Positions 35,964-46,992 of a stretch of 64,000 nt of DNA are shown here, in pieces; the first letter of the stretch is position 1; the number at the start of each line of letters is the position of its first letter. A program made the position numbers and the translations under genes. The stretch comes from Neurospora tetrasperma FGSC 2508 (lineage: Eukaryota; Ascomycota; Sordariomycetes; Sordariales; Sordariaceae). The notes below the pieces were generated by a model that saw only the letters and a program-made list of their open reading frames with translations, ran no database searches and was not told the DNA's origin. The stretch spans positions 3,442,723-3,506,722 of the forward strand of contig NW_009799179.1 in the NCBI RefSeq assembly GCF_000213175.1, given 5' to 3'.

Positions 35964-36540
35964 ATGTGCCACAAAACAGCATGTCCCGTCTGCCGTAAGT
36001 TGACCTGCTGTCCTATCACTTGCGGCCCATCTCTTCCATCCATCCCATCCCTTCCATCATTCCCGGCTCTTCCGGTCCCTACCTAGATAGGTAACTACCT
36101 ATCCTTGGTTCGTTGCTTGCTTGGGTCACAACCTCATCAGCCCACAAACCAACAGCGACCAAACACAAACCCTCTTTCTGCTCACACACCATCCCCTCCT
36201 CCGTCTTACCTACCTAGGTTTTGGGCATCAATCAATCCTGCTTGTCTAACGTACACTTGCCGTACCTCTACCTACCTATCCCATTGATCCTCACTTTTAA
36301 CTCACTCACTTTAATAATAAACTACCTAATCTTCCTTTGCCGACTCTGCTGACTCCCGTCGCTGATGAACATTTCGTACATGTAGACGGCGTAACCTGGG
36401 TAGGCTGCGGCCACCACGTCCCCAAGATCATGGATGGAGTGCCGAAGGACGAGTGGTGCAAGTGCGAGCCTAGGATCGAGAAGGAGGGACATCAGTATCC
36501 GCCCAAGGGATCGGTGACGGGGGTGTGTATTGTTTCTTGA
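35964..36540 (+). CDS. Small Cys-rich fungal protein (MCHK... type)
   Basis: Two exons, 35964-35994 and 36386-36540, give 61 aa. The spliced product begins MCHKTACPVCHGVTW, continues VGCGHHVPKIMDGVPKDEWC and ends with KCEPRIEKEGHQYPPKG and a short tail. It resembles a family of tiny uncharacterised fungal proteins that start MCHK and share a GCGxH...VPxDxWCxCEP core. The paired Cys and His suggest zinc binding. The first exon ends with GTAAGT. The intron is 391 nt, long for this window, and ends CATGTAG. The tail after PPKG is less certain because a donor-like GTGTGT lies just before the stop. No targeting signal is seen. Confidence 0.7.
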
Positions 36541-39500
36541 AATGGTGTTTTTATTCTTTCCTTTTCTTTTTTTTTCACCCTTTTCGTATATCTGGTTTTT
36601 GGAGTTTGAGGATTGCAAAATGTTTTTCGACTTTTGCAGTTGGGTATCCCGCCCCCAAGAGACTTGTTTTGGTTGTGGTTTGTGGTTTGTGGCTTATGTG
36701 AGGACCACTGGCTATCAATATTGGTGACTAAATGTTTTTAGTGAGATCATGGCTGACTGGTGGTGCGTGATGAAATTGTCTAGGACATGTTATAGAGTCA
36801 CGGCTCTTGGGTTGACTAAGGGGAGGATGTGGTCTTGGATCTTGAGGTACAATTTGGTGAAGAACCGGGCAAACAGTCAGGGTGAAGAGCTGTGGGGGTT
36901 AGGATACTTCGTATGATCTTTATGTACCATGGCGGACACAAGACGCGAGTAGGCAAGCTTACCTAGGAATACAGCGTTGAGCTTCCACATCCGGGTAGTA
37001 CGCAAGGTACAGAAGAGTTCGTCTAAACTCAAATCCCCAGAAGCAACGTCTTGTGGTTGATGTCTTGTGGTTGATGGTCCAGTCGCATAACGTTTGGTTT
37101 CGAGAGCCACACCGTATATGATCTATCCGGATTTCATTTGAGTATATCATAGGACTGCTTTACCGCTAGACCGAGTATTAGAGTGAGGATTCTACTTATC
37201 GGTTGGCTGCTTACGATGGCCATGTTATAAGATTTTAATTGATGGCGGTATCAGCTCGATCCGGCAATTCGGAGATACTAGCAACCGCATGGAATTGAGC
37301 TGCACTGTCATCTTCAAGTGTGTATGGTTCTCGAGCACTTCACTTCTATGGCTTGCTCTGGGCCCTTCATATGAAATCAAGTGTCGAGGAGGAATATTGT
37401 CGAGACCATGGAAGAGACGCCGAACATCAGACGCAGGGGGAAAGAGACCGGGGATGCACGGAAATGGGACCCATCGATTCTCACAGCAGTTGCTGTGTAA
37501 CTTGAATGTATGGCTGATTGGCTGGATAACGAATGCTTTTTCCGACGGGATGTATGATAACGGGATCTCTGTCCCCTCCCCGACCACAGCGCCAGCTGCC
37601 CGTCAGCGCAAAGTCAAACATTTAGAAACATGAGCGACATTGGCCACCCCCAGGAACCCGGCAGCAAATCCCCGCGTTGTCAGCTGTTGCCGCAACGTGG
37701 CACTATGGTATCCGTTCTGGAGTGCTGGACCCGCGATCTTCAATGCGATAATCCGCTGGCATCATGGGCCGCCAAAGATTGTCGTGCAATGGCCAAAATG
37801 AGGTGGTGGATTGAGAGAATGGAGCAATGCTTCTGAACTAAAAATCGAATCTGAAATGGAAGACATGGAGGACAGCAGCCCACGGCAGCGCGGCAATCGA
37901 TGTTCCTTGGAGATCCGCTCCAGGGGCTCGCAGGGAAAGAATGGGGTCTGGCACGCCGACCGGACTCGGAGCTCGGTCTCGGAACGCAAGGTCTCTCCGT
38001 TTTATTGGAAGTTGTGTACGATTACGATACCGTTATGTCAAGGGCGGACCATTATTACTTATGCACGAGATGCTAGAACTTCCGGTGGAATTGCTCGTGT
38101 CTAAGTAATGCTATGCCGCGTAATGTAAATGAACGCTGAATACAGAGGCGTGCGCACGTGAGAATAGTATGTATACAGGTCCTAATCTATCCATCGCCAA
38201 GTGGACAAATATTCGTCTGTCTACAGTTACCTACAAGCTAGTTAACTACATAAGAAGTCCCTCAGTTCAGATGTCTTGCTTGCCGTGATCTCGCAATAAT
38301 TACTTTTCTGTGACGATGATACCCTGCAGAACTACGGGGCATACCCATACTATGTACATAACTTGGTATCGTGCACTGAGAAGGTGACTTGTGCAATATA
38401 TACCAACATAACAGCTAATGGCAGGTATGTACCCAATTCGCTCGAGGATTGACCGTCCCTTTGACATTTCAGTTTCTTTTTGTTTCTACGAACAATCGTT
38501 GTGTGTTGATAGGAAATGCGGAATATTTTGTTTTGTCAGGCCTCGGCTTGCCGTTTCCCCCCGATCCATGTCTCTGTCGTCATGATCATCGATTAGGTAA
38601 ACCATACGGCTGGGGAGCCGGGGATGGACAGGCGAGGTTGTTCGACCGGTCCCTCGGACCTTTGCTGCGGTTGCGAGCCAAAGTCCAGTCTTGTCTCCCT
38701 GTCAGGTACCGGGCACGGACCAGTACATACAAGCAAAGCTTCATGGCTTTGTTCGCTACACTTAGGTACTCTTCCCCGCTTGGGAATGGGACCTATGCTG
38801 TTACTTTCTGAGAGTATGCTTCTGGTTGTGAGCAACTCACGATAACAACTGAACTAGGTAATTAACTGCGAGCCGACGGGGTCGGGGTGTCGGCGACGGA
38901 CCTTGCGAGCCTGGCTGTCCTTTCAGCAGGGGGGCAGCCAGGCCCCATATAAAGCGGATCTCGGCAAAGCTGCTTGGGGACGGTGGGGCGCCAAGAGCTT
39001 ATTTTGACATCTTTTTTTCGGCAAAAGCAAGCTCTTGGCATCCGCAGCCCCCCAAGCAGCGTCCGTTCCTGGTCGTGATAGTCGTGTACCAAGGTTGTCC
39101 TTATCAGGCTCGTCCACTCGCTCGCGAATCGAAAATTCGATATGTCTCCTTGTTAACTTTCAGTCAATCATCATCTGAGCTTGAAAGCTGGGCATGCATA
39201 GGCACCGTGAGGCATTGCTCTTTAGATGCAGAAATCGCAACAGCTGATTGGCCGGCTTGATTGCCTCCTTCTACTCCTCAAAGTCTCTGCAGGGTTGCCC
39301 GCCCTAAAAGGAGAGGAAACGAATGCTTCAAACTTCCGTCGGAGGACGTTCCTGCACATCTCGTGCCGCAAAACTGTGCGCATTCTGGCAAGAAGTAAAC
39401 GAAAAGCTCCCGGACATGGAATGTCAACGCCCACATGTAAGGGGTCCCAAGGAAGACGCGGGATCTAGTTATCGTTGGTTGGGGGTTTGTTAGGTCGACG

Positions 39501-40889
39501 AAGCTCTAACACCGGTGCGCTGTGTTACTGGTCACCCTCGCATTTTATTGAAAGAAGGGGGCTTTGTGCCTTGGCAGCCCTTTGTGCACGGGATTGCAAA
39601 CACCGACACCCAACCAGTGGCCATGCGTCATGACGATTAGTACTGTATGGGGATTTGCTTGGCGCACACAAAGTGTTGAGGTGTCGTGTGACACCATGCC
39701 CACACTGCAGTCGCAATGGCTACCTCTACGGGGTCAGGTTAATGTCCGGGCGCCGCTTGACCGTGGAGACGACGGAGTTTGGCGCCTCTAGTGTACCGGG
39801 GCCCCGAATCGGTAAAACACACGGGGAAAGATTGGAAGGGGGCGGCCGCGTCGTCATCACTCATGGCTACCTGTGAGCCGGTGTACACCATACAATGCCG
39901 CAGTGAGCACCGTAACAGCTCTACGTACAATATGATCGATATTTCTATCATCAATGGGTAGCCAGGTAACGGCAGACGTGACGACTGGATAGTGCCTGCT
40001 CTAGTGTATATGGTAGGTAGACAAGACCGGACTGTTGAGGATTCAGTTTGGCAAGAAACCGCTTCTGCTCTCCCACCTTGCCGTGCACACGTCACGGACG
40101 GGACCATCCCTACAATTTCCCAAAATTGGACAGAGATCCGCGTATCTCGAGCATTCTTTTCCCCTTGAGAAGAAAAAAAAGAAATTCCTTTTGTTACCCT
40201 GCAGTTTTTCACCCCTTGTCCTCGGGCCGCGCGCCCACCTCCCACTTTTCCACCTTGTTTCCACCCTCTCTCTTTGCCTCAGGTCGAAGCCAGCGCCTCC
40301 ATGCGCTTTCGTCCACTCCCTCCTGCCGATGGGGCACCGCAAGCGCCAAGGCTGTAAGTGGCTTAATCGACACCACTCGCTGGGTCTCACATAGTATGTG
40401 ATGCAGTGAATCCATACCTTCCAAGCTGCCAAGATTCGATAGACACTGTGGAATAGCCCGCCCTTTATAGCCAGCCCATCTCCAGTCAAACCTTGCCGTT
40501 TGGGCCTACTTTTTGCGCTTTTCATTGCCCTTTTTCTTCGCTGTTGCCCGGTTGTTTTTTCGTGGCTGTCGCTGTCGCCTTGCTTGTCCACCGTTGTCAG
40601 TCCGGGTTTCGCAACACAGCGCAATTAGTACACTGCACCTTCCATAGCGGTCTTCTACACTTGTACGTACCGCCTTCGTCGTCAATTACGCCAACAACAC
40701 CACCGCGACATCCCTCCTTCTTCGCCCATTTCCTGGCTTTGTGGAATTTTTCGATTGTGGTCGCGCCCATTGGAACTCAAGGAATTCACAGCCTTGGACA
40801 GCCGTCTTACTGTTTTTGAGCCGTTCAAGCAGTCCTACCGTCCAGCCTTATAAACCTAATTCTCCACTCCGAGTTTCGCACCCGAGCCA
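36541..40889. other. 4.3-kb gene-poor stretch
   Basis: No open frame here has a domain, good splice sites or consistent coding character. Several frames overlap on both strands without preference. It includes the hairpin at 38969-39060. The last ~800 nt are pyrimidine-rich and probably form the promoter and leader of the PAP2-like gene. Confidence 0.5.
38969..39060. repeat. Inverted repeat / long hairpin
   Basis: Two perfect 11-nt arm segments pair on each side: GCTGCTTGGGG (38969-38979) with CCCCAAGCAGC (39050-39060), and GCCAAGAGCTT (38990-39000) with AAGCTCTTGGC (39029-39039). A symmetric 10-nt mismatch lies between them and a 28-nt loop (39001-39028) closes the fold. Flanking sequence hints at weaker outer pairing (GAGCCTG near 38906 and CAGGCTC near 39106). 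It is not in a recognised gene. Confidence 0.85.
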
Positions 40890-42363
40890 ATGGCGATCGG
40901 AGCCATATTGGAGCCCGGCATTGTCGTGGGTCTCCTCGCCGGTGGTACCCTCGTCAATCGCAACACGACCTACACCAGCTCAACTGCCTCAAGCCGAAGA
41001 GCTTCTTGGCACCCGCTCGATCAGACCGACCCCGAGGCGCTACCATCCGCATCGCTTTTGAACGACGAGCAAAATTTCGAAGGAGGCAGGAAAGCCAAGG
41101 TCGAGGAAGATGAGTACAACAGCGATAGTAGGAGGCCGTGGAGCCCATCGCGGTCCAGTTCGTCGTCGACTGTGGTAGAGAACCAGGCGATCGAAAAGGA
41201 TCTCCCATACGGAAAGAGGTTCCGCACCTTAAAGTTTATGGGCTGGGAACGGGAGGTCGTCACGCCGAACACCGAGATTCATCGCGACCGATTACTGAGC
41301 CGCGTCCTGCGCAAGTTCCCCTTCCTTGTCGAAGTGTGGTACTGGGCTCTGATTTACTGGGTATGCCACTCTGAAGTCCCGGGCTGTCGCGCTTGTCAGC
41401 GTCGCATCACGTCCCCTGCACACGAATCAAAGCTAACGGTGCCATGACAGGTCTACCAACTTGGACGAGCCTTCACAGCTGTAACTCTCAAGGCCAGCAC
41501 AGTCGATACCGCGCGCGAGCATGCCCTTCAAATTATTCATATGGAGAAGCGCCTGCGCATCTTTGTCGAGCCCATCGTCCAGGGCTGGTTCCTTGGACAC
41601 CCGACCATCCTCAAGTGGACGAACCGAACCTACTCCTTCATCCACATTCCCGGCACCATTCTCTTCCTCATCGTCCTCTTCTACGTCACCACCACTCGCC
41701 CCCGCGCCCGCATCCACGAGAACCATGGTGGAGGCGCCCTTGTCCGCGACTGGCGCAACTTCGTCAACCACTTCGGCCCGGATGTGTACGAGCGCCGGAG
41801 ACGTACCATGGCCATGTGCAACCTTTTGGCCTTTATCGTATTTACGTTCTGGCCCTGCATGCCACCCAGACTCCTCAGCGACCCCACCTACAACGGTGAG
41901 GACGCGAAGGAGGCCAAGTCCTATGGATTTGTGGATACCGTGCACGGAAAGGATGGTGATAGCAGTGTCTGGACTACCAACAAGTTCTGCAACCAATACG
42001 GTATGTTTTGATCTTGACTCGCAAATCACAATGAAGCTGCTCGCGCTAACTCTCTTGTCCTTAGCTGCCATGCCCTCCCTGCACTTCGGATACTCTTTTC
42101 TCATCGGCCTCACGATTGCCACCGTTCCCCTGAGGAGACAGGGCCGCTTCGGGTGGAAGAGACTTGTCGCCATTTTCACCGGCATGGTTTACCCTGCCAT
42201 CATTCTTACGGCCATTGTCGCAACTGCCAACCACTTTGTTCTGGATGCGGTGGCCGGAGCTTGCGCTTGCCTAATCGCCTGGAAGTTCAACCACGTGCTT
42301 CTCAACCTCCTCCCCATTGAGGATTGGTTTTTGCACGTACTCAGGATGCACAAGCCCAATTAA
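40890..42363 (+). CDS. PAP2-superfamily membrane protein, IPC-synthase-like
   Basis: Three exons, 40890-41360, 41451-42000 and 42065-42363, give 439 aa. Donors are GTATGC and GTATGT; acceptors are ACAG and TTAG. A Ser-rich soluble N-terminus (~1-130) is followed by about six hydrophobic helices, for example TILFLIVLFYV, CNLLAFIVFTFW, YPAIILTAIVAT and VAGACACLIAW. The motifs AAMPSLHFGYS (PSxH) and ATANHFVLDAVAG (H-x3-D) are the catalytic His motifs of PAP2 enzymes and are arranged as in Aur1-like inositolphosphorylceramide synthases. It could transfer or hydrolyse a lipid phosphate on the lumenal side of the Golgi or ER membrane. Whether it is a phosphatase or a head-group transferase cannot be decided from sequence. 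Confidence 0.85.
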
Positions 42364-43674
42364 ATTACAATTCGTCTCGATACCTCGGAGTCCGAGTTGA
42401 GACGGTTGACGTGATAGCTGTGCTGTTTTAGCACGGTCTGAGGTTTTGTGGAACAAGGAACCCACAGGGCAAACGCCAACAAGTATAACACAACAACGAA
42501 CGGCAACATTATGTGTACAGAAGGGATATGTAATCCTTTAACGAATGATCTCAAAGCGAGCGAACGGATTGGGTCGGAATATGGGTTTGTAAGGGTACTT
42601 TCTCGCTACATCTGGCTAGGGCCAGGACCACTTTATCTCTTCGCATGTCGGAAGGGAATCTTTACTAGAAGGGGGCCTACGAGCACGAGCACACACACAG
42701 CACCGAAGAGAAGGAGAAGGCATCTTCCTCTCTCCCTCTCGTTACCGGGTCTCAACACATTCCTCCATTCTTACTGCATGTAATACCAGTACACTCACGG
42801 ATCATGATACCCTCTCTTGCTTTTTTCCCCTGGAGGGGATTCTAGGTACAAAAACTTAATTCAAATTCTTCGAATGGCTACAACACAAACGTTCATGCTT
42901 TCCCCTAAGTATTCACGCCCACCAGGATTTGAATGCAAGATGGTGAATGTGAATGTTTCGACCCTCCAGCGCCCTTAAGAAAACAGGTGGAAAAGACAGA
43001 GCACCAAAAGGATAAACTCTACAGTGCTCCGGGAAGCGACAACATCTCCCTCACGATACTTTTTTTTTTTTTTTTTTTCGGCAGGCATGTGTATGACTCA
43101 CTATGCCTAACTTTCTTTTGAAGCTGAAAATCAACGGACCGAGTTTATACGGTAGTGATGCTGTCTAACCCCAAGTCTCATGGCAGTGCATAGGAGGGAG
43201 CCCATAGAACACTGCCCTTGTTTATTGCTGCCTAGCTCCATGATTGTAAAGCGGAGTATTTCCCGTCTAAGCCATGCCTGACAGCTGTCGCTTTCTGCCG
43301 GCGGCAGCTAGTGACTGCGTGATTGGTAGAACACGTTACCGGCCAAGTGCATTGCAGCTGGGCAAACATATGCCAAGAATACCTGGGACGGAGGAAAGAT
43401 GGCAATCATTTGTCACCGGTACACATACAACAGAGTATGTCTGAAGTGAAGGAAAACGGGTATATAATGATGGAGACCGATGTCCAGTCTCTACTTCTTT
43501 CTAGTCAGACTCTTTTAATTCCTCATCTTTTCTGGCTGCTATCATCCTTCCCTCCCTAGTTGATCTCCTCCACAACGCGGCATCTCAGACTTCCCCAATC
43601 AACAAGTACCCCATACAATCATCTCAACGCCTACTCTTTATCTCACCAGGCCTTTCGGCGCAACAAGACCTGAA
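42364..43674. other. Intergenic
   Basis: 3' flank of the PAP2-like gene and upstream region of the VIT/vWA gene. It contains a T19 run at 43060-43078. The 200 nt before 43675 are pyrimidine-rich, as in a leader. No gene is supported. Confidence 0.55.
43060..43078 (+). repeat. Homopolymer T19
   Basis: An uninterrupted run of 19 T in intergenic DNA. Length is likely to vary between strains or reads. Confidence 0.9.
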
Positions 43675-46600
43675 ATGTACGGTCATACTAGCCATGGCCA
43701 TGTTACCGGTCTTTACTACACTGAAGCCGTTAATAGTTGGACTATCCAAAGACACTATCTCCCCCAACTAGAACTCTCCGTCTCCACGCACATTGTAGGC
43801 TCGTCAAGCAGAACCACTCTGACGCAGACATTTGTCAACCCCTCTGCCGAGAAGAGCATCCCAGAGCTGAGGTACACGTTTCCGCTGTATGATGGCGTCT
43901 CCGTCGTTGGTTTTGTCTGCACTATCAACGAAGACCGTGTAATTCGTGGAGTCGTCAAGGAGCGTTATGAGGCACGGAAACAGTACCAGGAAGCCATCGA
44001 CAGGGGCGAAACCGCCGGACTGCTGGAACAGCTTCCCAATGCTAGTGATGTCTTCACCACCACCGTCGGCAACGTCCCTGCTGGTGCTTCTCTCAAGGTG
44101 GAGATCACTTATCTGGGCGAACTGAAGAATGACGCCGGGGTGGATGGGATCCGCTACACCATTCCAGCTTCTGTTGCTCCTCGTTACGGTGATTTCCCTG
44201 GTACCCTTCTCGATGCGCCCCAAGCCGTTACCAAGTCTGGCATCCAGATCACTGTCGATGTTGAGACGCCGGGGGGCTCAAACATCAAGAGCATCCAGTC
44301 CCCGTCCCATCCCATCTCTGTCACCATCGGTCACACCTCCTCTGGAGCAGCTGCCGGCACTGATATGTCATTGCAGAAAGCCTCCGCTACCCTTGCCCTT
44401 GGCACCGCAGAGCTTGCCCAGGATTTCATCCTGCAAGTAGTTGCCACCAACACCGGCAATCCGATTGCTCTGCTTGAGACACACACTGATATTCCCCATC
44501 AGCGCGCTTTGATGGCGACACTGGTGCCAAAGTTCAATCTACCCTCAACACGCCCCGAGATCGTCTTTGTCTGTGACCGCTCTGGCTCCATGGGTGGTGC
44601 TAGAATCGAAGGCCTCAAGTCTGCTCTTCGAATTTTCCTAAAGTCCATCCCCGTGGGCGCCAAGTTCAACATTTGCTCATTCGGTTCCACTTATGAGTTT
44701 CTGTTCAGTGATGGCTCTCGGTCGTATGACCATGAGAGCCTCAGGCTAGCAATGGACTACGTGAGTCGGATGGATGCCGATTTGGGAGGCACCGAGATGT
44801 ATCAACCACTCGAAGCTGCGTTCGAGAAGCGCTACAAAGACATGGACCTGGAAGTCTTCTTGCTCACTGATGGCGAGATCTGGAACCAGGAGCACTTGTT
44901 CACCATGATCAACAAGAAGGTGTCTGAGTCCCAGGGCGCAATCCGCTTGTTTACCTTGGGAATTGGCAATGATGTTAGTCATGCTCTCATCGAAGGTGCC
45001 GCTCGTGCTGGCAATGGGTTTGCGCAGACCGTTACCGACAGCGAGAAGATGAACGCCAAGGTAGTCAGGATGCTCAAGGCGGGTCTGACTCCTCATATCA
45101 AGGACTACACCTTGGAGATCAAGTACGCCAAGGACTCTGACGCCGGAGCGAAGACCATCGATGAGGAAATGGACGATTTTGAAATCGTCGAAAAGGTGTC
45201 CGATGCTTTGGCCATCCGTCTCGCAAATGGCGCTGACAAGCCAAACGAGCCAGCCAAGCCGATTTCCCTCTTTGACGCCTCAGTCGATCTCGATATCGAG
45301 ATGCCCGATGCCGACGCGGACTTATCTCTGGGAGAAAAGTTCTCGCACGTTCCCGCAGTCCCCGAACCAACAATCCTACAAGCGCCTTTCACCATCCCCC
45401 CGCTCTACCCTTTCATCAGGACTAGCGTGTACCTTCTGCTCTCCCCTAGCACAGCACAGAAAACACCCAAATCAGTTATCCTCCGCGCCACTTCCGCTCA
45501 CGGGCCCCTCGAGCTTGAGATCCCAGTCGCCGTGCTGGAGGAGAAGGGCCAAACAATCCACCAGCTCGCCGCCCGCAAAGCGGTACAGGAACTCGAAGAG
45601 GGTCGCGGCTGGATATACCACGCGACGGATTCGAGTGACCCCGACCAGAAGCTGCTCAAGGATAAGTACGAGGGCCGTTTCTCTGATATGGTAGAGCGAG
45701 AAGCCGTCAGGCTCGGGGTCACTTTTCAGGTGGGCAGCAAGTGGTGCAGCTATGTCGCGGTAGAGGAGAAAGATCGGACGGAGCACGAAGTGAATCAGCG
45801 AGTTTCTGGAGCTGCCTCGGACAAGTCTACTGAGAGTTTTGGGTCTAAGCCTGTCGTCAGGTCGCGAAAAATGGGGCGCTCCTTTGCTCGTTTAGCTTCG
45901 TCTCCTACGGAAACTTTGGTCGAGGAATGCCTCTTTGATACTCAAAGAATGCCTGCTCCACTCTTCCAGGCATTGCCTTCATACTCCCCGGCATCGCCTT
46001 CATATTCCCCGGCATCGCCTCCTGGCTCGGCGCTCTTTAGTGTAAATCCGGCTCCGCCAGCAGATCATTCACAAACTATGGCAAGTCCACCTGGAAAGAA
46101 AAAGGGCAAGTCCATTTCCTCTAATTGTTTACCGGCGACCGCTTTGTATTCCAATCTGGCGGACCACCCTTCTTTTGATATGTCCATGTCTCCTTGTCCT
46201 GCACCAAGTGCTCTCTACTGTGATCAATCACTTTCTGATCAACTCAATATCTCTTCACGACATCTTTTGTACTCTGCTCCTGTTTCATCCTCTTCTGCTC
46301 CTGATTCTGACATATCCTCTTACTTTATTCCATTGGAAGCTGAGCTGCCTGTATCTACTTGTAAATCTGATTCTAACGACATGTATGTGACTACAGCAGC
46401 AAGGATGGGCTCAAATACGGCCTTCGGAGCCACTTCCTCCAATAGCTATGGAGGCGGACGCTTCGGCGCCCCAGCCGTTTCCCGTAGGATCCCAGGAGCT
46501 CATCTTTTTGGCTTCCCAGTCTCCAACAGCTCAGGTAAGTTTTCAGCCTACCCTGATCCCCATCCCCTGCACCAAATCCTTAGATACTCTACTATTTTCC

Positions 46601-46992
46601 CAGAGTCCAGTTTACTAACCAACCTAACAGATCCCGCCCAAGTCGAGCCTGAGACGGCGACACCTCTTGAGCCTCTCGAAGCCCTCGTAAGCCTCCAGCA
46701 CTTTGATGGCTCATGGTCATGGACAGAGAAGTTGCTCGATATTTTGGGGCAGTCCCAGTTGACGGAGGTGAAAGTCGAGGAGTGCTATGGAGTGTCGATG
46801 CCGCACACGGACATGCTAGCCACAGCTTTGGTGTTGGCGTATTTGGAGGCCAAGTTGGTGGAGGGGCGGGATGAGTGGGAGATGTTGGCTGATAAGGCTA
46901 GGGAGTGGTTGAAGAGTGAGCTTACCAAGAGCTCCGAGAAGGGAGTGGTGTCTGTTGAGGAGCTTGTGGAGAAGCTTAAGGCGTGTTTGTAA
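43675..46992 (+). CDS. VIT and vWA domain protein
   Basis: Exons 43675-46534 and 46631-46992 give 1073 aa. The intron (96 nt, GTAAGT donor, TAACAG acceptor) is a multiple of three without a stop, so unspliced mRNA would encode 1105 aa. An N-terminal VIT domain (~10-140; LPQLELSVSTHIVGSSSRTT, then YEARKQYQEAIDRGETAGLL) is followed by a vWA domain from ~296 with an intact MIDAS (VCDRSGSMGG, Asp301) and a later LLTDGEIWN. A Ser/Pro-rich region holds two heptads like the RNA polymerase II tail. The C-terminal block (LVSLQHFDGSWSWTEKLLDI) is typical of human VWA5A-type relatives. There is no signal peptide, so it is probably an intracellular scaffold. The function in fungi is not established. Confidence 0.9.
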   Translation: MYGHTSHGHVTGLYYTEAVNSWTIQRHYLPQLELSVSTHIVGSSSRTTLTQTFVNPSAEKSIPELRYTFPLYDGVSVVGFVCTINEDRVIRGVVKERYEARKQYQEAIDRGETAGLLEQLPNASDVFTTTVGNVPAGASLKVEITYLGELKNDAGVDGIRYTIPASVAPRYGDFPGTLLDAPQAVTKSGIQITVDVETPGGSNIKSIQSPSHPISVTIGHTSSGAAAGTDMSLQKASATLALGTAELAQDFILQVVATNTGNPIALLETHTDIPHQRALMATLVPKFNLPSTRPEIVFVCDRSGSMGGARIEGLKSALRIFLKSIPVGAKFNICSFGSTYEFLFSDGSRSYDHESLRLAMDYVSRMDADLGGTEMYQPLEAAFEKRYKDMDLEVFLLTDGEIWNQEHLFTMINKKVSESQGAIRLFTLGIGNDVSHALIEGAARAGNGFAQTVTDSEKMNAKVVRMLKAGLTPHIKDYTLEIKYAKDSDAGAKTIDEEMDDFEIVEKVSDALAIRLANGADKPNEPAKPISLFDASVDLDIEMPDADADLSLGEKFSHVPAVPEPTILQAPFTIPPLYPFIRTSVYLLLSPSTAQKTPKSVILRATSAHGPLELEIPVAVLEEKGQTIHQLAARKAVQELEEGRGWIYHATDSSDPDQKLLKDKYEGRFSDMVEREAVRLGVTFQVGSKWCSYVAVEEKDRTEHEVNQRVSGAASDKSTESFGSKPVVRSRKMGRSFARLASSPTETLVEECLFDTQRMPAPLFQALPSYSPASPSYSPASPPGSALFSVNPAPPADHSQTMASPPGKKKGKSISSNCLPATALYSNLADHPSFDMSMSPCPAPSALYCDQSLSDQLNISSRHLLYSAPVSSSSAPDSDISSYFIPLEAELPVSTCKSDSNDMYVTTAARMGSNTAFGATSSNSYGGGRFGAPAVSRRIPGAHLFGFPVSNSSGKFSAYPDPHPLHQILRYSTIFPESSLLTNLTDPAQVEPETATPLEPLEALVSLQHFDGSWSWTEKLLDILGQSQLTEVKVEECYGVSMPHTDMLATALVLAYLEAKLVEGRDEWEMLADKAREWLKSELTKSSEKGVVSVEELVEKLKACL
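45979..46023 (+). repeat. 21-nt tandem repeat coding CTD-like heptads
   Basis: Two near-identical 21-nt units encode SYSPASP twice in a row, followed by PG. The units differ at only a few third positions. Confidence 0.85.
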
